Of a stretch of DNA of 64,000 nt, positions 59,700-64,000 are shown one piece after another. Made by a program: the position numbers and the translations under genes. The DNA is from Dillenia suffruticosa. Lineage: Eukaryota > Streptophyta > Magnoliopsida > Dilleniales > Dilleniaceae. The stretch lies in NCBI GenBank assembly GCA_033439265.1, contig JAVTVX010000013.1, positions 4,614,501-4,678,500 of the forward strand. Direction: 5' to 3'. Each line of letters begins with the position of its first letter. Position 1 is the first letter of the stretch. Under the pieces are notes generated by a model that was not told the DNA's origin, did not search any database, and saw only the letters and a program-made list of their open reading frames with translations.

Positions 59700-62090
59700 A
59701 GCAGATTTCTCTCTTCTCTTGCAGTGATAACCAATAAGTTCTTTGCTATTTTGCAAGCGTAAGAACTATTGATTTAGCATGGAAGAACCAATAGACCCTT
59801 ATTTTTCCCATTAGGTGCACATGGCCTTTTTATACCCAGGTTTGTGAGGCTGATGTTGCTTGTTTTTCTCTCTTTTGTGAGAGTCTTGAATTAATTGCTG
59901 TCCTTGATTTTTAAAATTATTTGATTTTTGCGGGGTTTTCTGTATATTTATCATGTGAAAGCTAATAGCTGCAGACATAAATTGTACATAAGAGAAACAA
60001 CAGTAATTGTTTGTTCATATTAGCCTTGGTTTAATGCTTTGTTGCTATGTAAATAGTTTGTTTTATTTTATTGGATATTCCAGTAGACATAAGATAAGTG
60101 ATAGGAGAAGAGTATGTGTTTTTTTTTTTTTTGGTTCTTTTACCCTGAGAAAGATAGATCAATGCTCTTGAATTTTCATCCTAAAGTGTATTTGATAAAT
60201 AATTTTTGTTAAAAAAAAAATTAGGGTGGGATAAATTATACCTCAAAAAGTAGGTGTAAATACTATTGTAAAGAACATCAAATATTTTTATTATTCACCC
60301 CAAAAATATATAAATGTTGCATGTTTTATATTGTAAACGATGGCTTGTAAAGGGTCAATACTATTGTAAACGATGGTTGTGCTGCCGTTTTAACACCTTC
60401 TATACCAATGAATGATTTTTTGATGATCAAAAGAAAAAAAAAAAAAAAAAGGATCCAAGTCAACCACAACAATCCTCTTAAGAAAGGTTTGGTGTCGGTT
60501 GTTATTTTCTCTCCTGATTAAGGTTTGGGCTGAAACGACAAAACCAGCTGCATTAAATTTGTATTATCTTAACTCCTAAGCATGCATTTAATGAAATAGT
60601 CACAAAGAAGAAAAAATAATGAATAAGAATATTTAATAGGACATGATTCCAGCGGTGCTAATGGCAATTTGGGATTGGCCTCCTACACTTTTACATGACA
60701 AAAGTGATCCCAGTTTTCAATCATAGGAGGCCCCATTGTCTAAGTTAGGTCCAGCTCTCAATGCTAATTATAGTGAAATTTGATACAAAAGTTCTTGATA
60801 TTATTAAAAATTTTTATCAATTAAACTAATAGATATTGATAAATATTTTGTCTTTTTTATTTTATAGAGATCATGAAAATACAAAAAAACATGTATCTAC
60901 CGATCTCTTTACGACTCTGATATTCCTACAATCACTTAATAAATACTTGATGAAAAAGAAACTACTTTATCAAATGATCAAATGCTTTAATGGTTGACTA
61001 GAATTATAAAAAGATTTTCTTGCAAAGTTTTACCTAATGATTTGTGTTATGTCATAGGGGATATTCAATGACCAGAACAATTATTATTAGTAATAAAAAT
61101 GACAGTAATAATTTGATTATTATTCAAACCACAGGGAACAACAGTAAAATCCTAATGTCTGGCAGTCAAACCCCATATGTTGAGAAGACTGTTCAAGGAG
61201 AGAAGAAGTGTTGATTATTCAGATGAGATATGCAATAATAACTCGATGAAATTTCCCAAGTCATAACTGGATGCCCTGCACTCTCGTTGCTGCAAGCCTT
61301 GATGGCGCATTCCAACTTACATCGACCAATTGCTTCCTTTCTTGGTTTTGACTGCCTCCTATTCTGCTCCTATAGTTTCTGTTGTGGTCCTGGCTACTAG
61401 GCAACAGGGAGTTCATAGACTACGATTGGTTTCTCTTTGCTGCTTCAAAGAGTTTTCCTTTCTTTATCAATTGCCTTGCCTAATAAATATGGAGCTCTCC
61501 TTGCAATGTTCTTTTTCACAAATAGCATAATAAGAACAAGGCTGCTTTAGGCGGTAAATTCTTATGTTATAGTAAGTGTCTAGGTAGGCAGCCGCTGTGA
61601 GTCCGTTATGCAGGTTCTTATTAGCCTTCTCTCCTATGATCCACGGCAAGTCAACTGTTCTTTACCTTTTTCTCCAGCTTTGACGGGTCCCTATTTACCA
61701 TTCATCTTTTACAAATGTTGCCTCCATGTTAGCAATCAGATCGCTATATGTTGATCGACCATCTTTTATGTGTTATTTAAATTCCTAAATTATGGTTTGA
61801 TATAACCTGTCGATATTATCTATGAATAATCGATCTAATGAGATAGAGTGATAGATCTTTTAACTAAATTTTTAGTTTGAAACTTGAAAATGAAAAAAAT
61901 TATATTGGGAGAGTTAGAACTTGAAACAGATTAATTAGAATATAATTCCGGATATTGTGGTGAGAGAAAAAAAAAGCCCTACCAATATTTCCCCAGCCCA
62001 TTTTTTGACAAGCTTCAGTTTTATGACAAACAAGACTGATCTTTAGTCTCTCTCTTTCTCTCTAATTGATACTAGTTTAATTAATTCTGT
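59700..62090. other. Intergenic, AT-rich, possible LINE tail
   Basis: No gene. At about 60345-60456 the plus strand reads ctataccaatgaatgatttt, then a T-run, atgatcaaaag and a long A-run. This resembles the 3' end of plant L1-type LINEs, but I cannot find target duplications. The rest is AT-rich without recognisable content. Confidence 0.35.
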
Positions 62091-62107
62091 TTTAAAACTT
62101 TTGTTTG

Positions 62108-62618
62108 ATGGACAAAGATCTGAGGAGCTTTGATGAGAATTCATTAGATGAATGGGTGGATTTGGAGGAGCCTCCCGCACTGCGTGCCAGTTTGAGATTG
62201 TACACACAACTCCAGCAGATGGGATTCAAACTTATTCTGCTAACCGGAGAAGTGAATATCAAAGGAATGTTACCGAGAAAAATCTTAAATTCTTTGGGCA
62301 CAGCAACTGGGAAAGACTAATATTAAGGATATCCTCCTTGCACCCACATTCCAATAAACCTTTGCCATATTACGAATTGGAAAGAAACCACATTATGTCA
62401 TGTATTATCAATCTCTCTCTCTCTCTCTCTCTCCCCCCTCCCAGTGTTCCATTTTCTCAGACATCACGCAACCACGCTTTATGGTAATTGATTTGATTAA
62501 TGCAACAGGGGATCTTCAGACGTGGGCACATTGGCGGCTAGCTACAAATCTGGCAAGAGAAATGAGTTAGAAGATGAAGGTTATAGAATCCATGGGAGCT
62601 CTGGAGATCAGTGGAGTG
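62108..62618 (+). pseudogene. Acid phosphatase (HAD IIIB / vegetative storage protein type) fragment
   Basis: The plus strand from 62108 reads DKDLRSFDENSLDEWVDLEEPPALRASL-type sequence ending FKLILLTG, matching the C-terminal half of plant acid phosphatase 1/VSP-like proteins. One base is lost just after the LLTG motif (near 62244), so the continuation RSEYQRN, NLKFFGHSNWERL is in another frame. After a short intron-like gap, 62530-62618 reads ASYKSGKRNELEDEGYRIHGSSGDQWS, the family's next block. The N-terminal half, including the first catalytic Asp motif, is not found upstream, and the 3' end is cut by an LTR element at 62619. It is therefore truncated at both ends and frameshifted. Confidence 0.85.
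62411..62432. repeat. CT microsatellite in the phosphatase pseudogene intron
   Basis: A run of about 11 CT units between the two legible exon pieces. Confidence 0.8.
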
Positions 62619-64000
62619 TGTAAGAACAGGAGGGTGGCCCATCACCCTCCATGTCCTGCAAAACCACTTCTAAAAATAAGAGATTTTTCACTCACTAAAG
62701 GGGTAACCAAGTATGGGGCTCAATAATGGTTGTTAATGGCACAACCATTATAAATAGGGGCAACCATAGCAAGAGTCCCCAAACTCAATTCATTAGTCTC
62801 ACACACCATCTAAAAAGAGAATTGAGAGCTTGGAAGACTTCTTGCACGTCCAGAGATGCTGCCAAAGGGAGTTCAGACTCACCGGAATCCATGACTGGAG
62901 GTACACTTGCTTCCGCTTGTTCTTTGGTTCAATTTTGCTTTGTAATTCATGTATTAGACTTATATGAATGTTTTTACATTTGGTATCAAAGCCACTGCAT
63001 TTTCCGACAAAAAATTTTCAATTTTTGGGTTCTGAATTTTTTTTAAAATTGACCCAAATTTGAATAAATTTTGGGGTTTTGAGGTTGGAAATGAGTTTTA
63101 CATTAAATTTCGGATAATTTTGTGTTTTCAGAGCAAAAAATGGAGTTTTTTGGCACTTTCCGGACACATTCCGGCATTCAGACCCACCGGATTCGGGTCG
63201 GGTCCCTCGGGGTCCATCCGGATGAAGGAGACCCGGATGCAGACCAAAACGACGTCGTGTTGGTCTGCACTTTTTGAAAATGACGGATCTGCCGAAAACG
63301 TTCTGTAATTACGAAATTACCCAACATAGGTTTAATTTGTTGCAATCCAGTCCCTATGATATTTCTAAAACTCATAAAACGTTAAGATGTTGCACATTGG
63401 TCCCCGGCCTTTATAAAAAACCCAATAAACCTTGAAATGTTACAGATTGGTCCCAACATATTTTGAAATTTTACACATTAGTCCTTTGGACTTAAAAAAA
63501 AAGGAAAATTTAATTTTTAATTTTAAATTCATATTTGGGTCATTTTTGAGAATTTGAAATTTAAATTTTGATTTATGTGTATTGTGGTATCACACATAAA
63601 TAAAAAATTGTGTATTTTACACAAATTAATTTTTATATAGTCTTTTACATATTGAGAGACGTATAAAATAAAGGTTAAGACCCGTACAAAATTATAAAAT
63701 TATTGAAACTTTATGATTTTGTATAAATCAATTTTTGTATGGTTTTTGCATATAAAGACGCATGTAAAATAAAGTTTAAAACCTACATAAAATTGAAGGA
63801 AAATATTCTTGTGGTTCGTATGATTTCTGATTGTTGGGGTATGGCCACAACAACTCTAATATGGAAGAAATTACATATTGAGATAGTTTTGATCAAATAA
63901 AATAAAAAATATTATTTGTGATTATTTATTTTTGTGTAACAAATTTTATCCCACAGGAATTTTTGTCGTATTAAAAATAATTAATCAGGATTAGATGGCA
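62619..64000 (+). mobile_element. LTR retrotransposon, 5' LTR and leader, runs off the window
   Basis: A 360-base segment, 62619-62978, begins TGTAAGAACAGG and ends TTTTTACA, giving TG...CA ends with a short inverted repeat TGTAA/TTACA. Two bases later, 62981-62993 reads tggtatcaaagcc, a near match to the primer-binding site for initiator methionine tRNA used by many plant copia elements. The DNA from there to 64000 is AT-rich leader with repeated attggtcc words and no capsid or polymerase coding. The rest lies outside the window, so I cannot say if it is whole. It sits inside the acid phosphatase pseudogene. Confidence 0.8.

Overview
This window is nuclear DNA from a flowering plant, probably a eudicot. 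The genes have GT-AG introns and AT-rich intergenic space. They encode plant families: an OXS3-like protein, an MKK6-type MAP kinase kinase, a GH17 glucanase with an X8 domain, profilins, a derlin and a DUF1005 protein. There are many GA/CT microsatellites and plant-type LTR and LINE elements. I see no bacterial, organellar or CRISPR content and no tRNA or rRNA gene I can support.

Layout. 0.3-4.9 kb: an old, badly decayed Ty1/copia element. 5.2-5.5 kb: a small conserved hydrophilic plant protein (minus strand). 6.6-17.3 kb: an intron-containing pseudogene of arginyl-tRNA synthetase with a probable hAT-type element in one intron and a tandemly duplicated last-exon region. 19.2-19.9 kb: OXS3-like gene (minus). 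21.6-22.1 kb: a solo LTR with 5-bp target duplication. 23.8-27.3 kb: an eight-exon MKK6-type MAP kinase kinase (minus). 28.7-31.2 kb: a nested inverted repeat of GA/CT-rich arms with a palindromic module repeated four times. 33.5-37.3 kb: a GPI-anchored GH17 + X8 beta-1,3-glucanase (plus). 38.3-40.9 and 44.6-46.0 kb: two tandem profilin genes (minus) with a truncated LINE between them. 47.4-51.8 kb: a seven-exon derlin gene (minus). 57.0-59.7 kb: a two-exon DUF1005 gene (plus). 62.1-62.6 kb: an acid-phosphatase pseudogene fragment cut by an LTR element that runs off the window end.

For the intact multi-exon genes I worked out exon borders by hand from splice sites, reading phase and family conservation. 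Each gene closes in frame: 191, 358, 492, 131, 133, 241 and 423 residues. The neighbours do not form a pathway. They are ordinary housekeeping, signalling and cell-wall genes placed side by side.

I found no clear new biological system. The most unusual structure is the nested inverted repeat at 28.7-31.2 kb. The most informative fossil is the arginyl-tRNA synthetase pseudogene, in which nearly every exon can still be read and the disabling changes can be placed.
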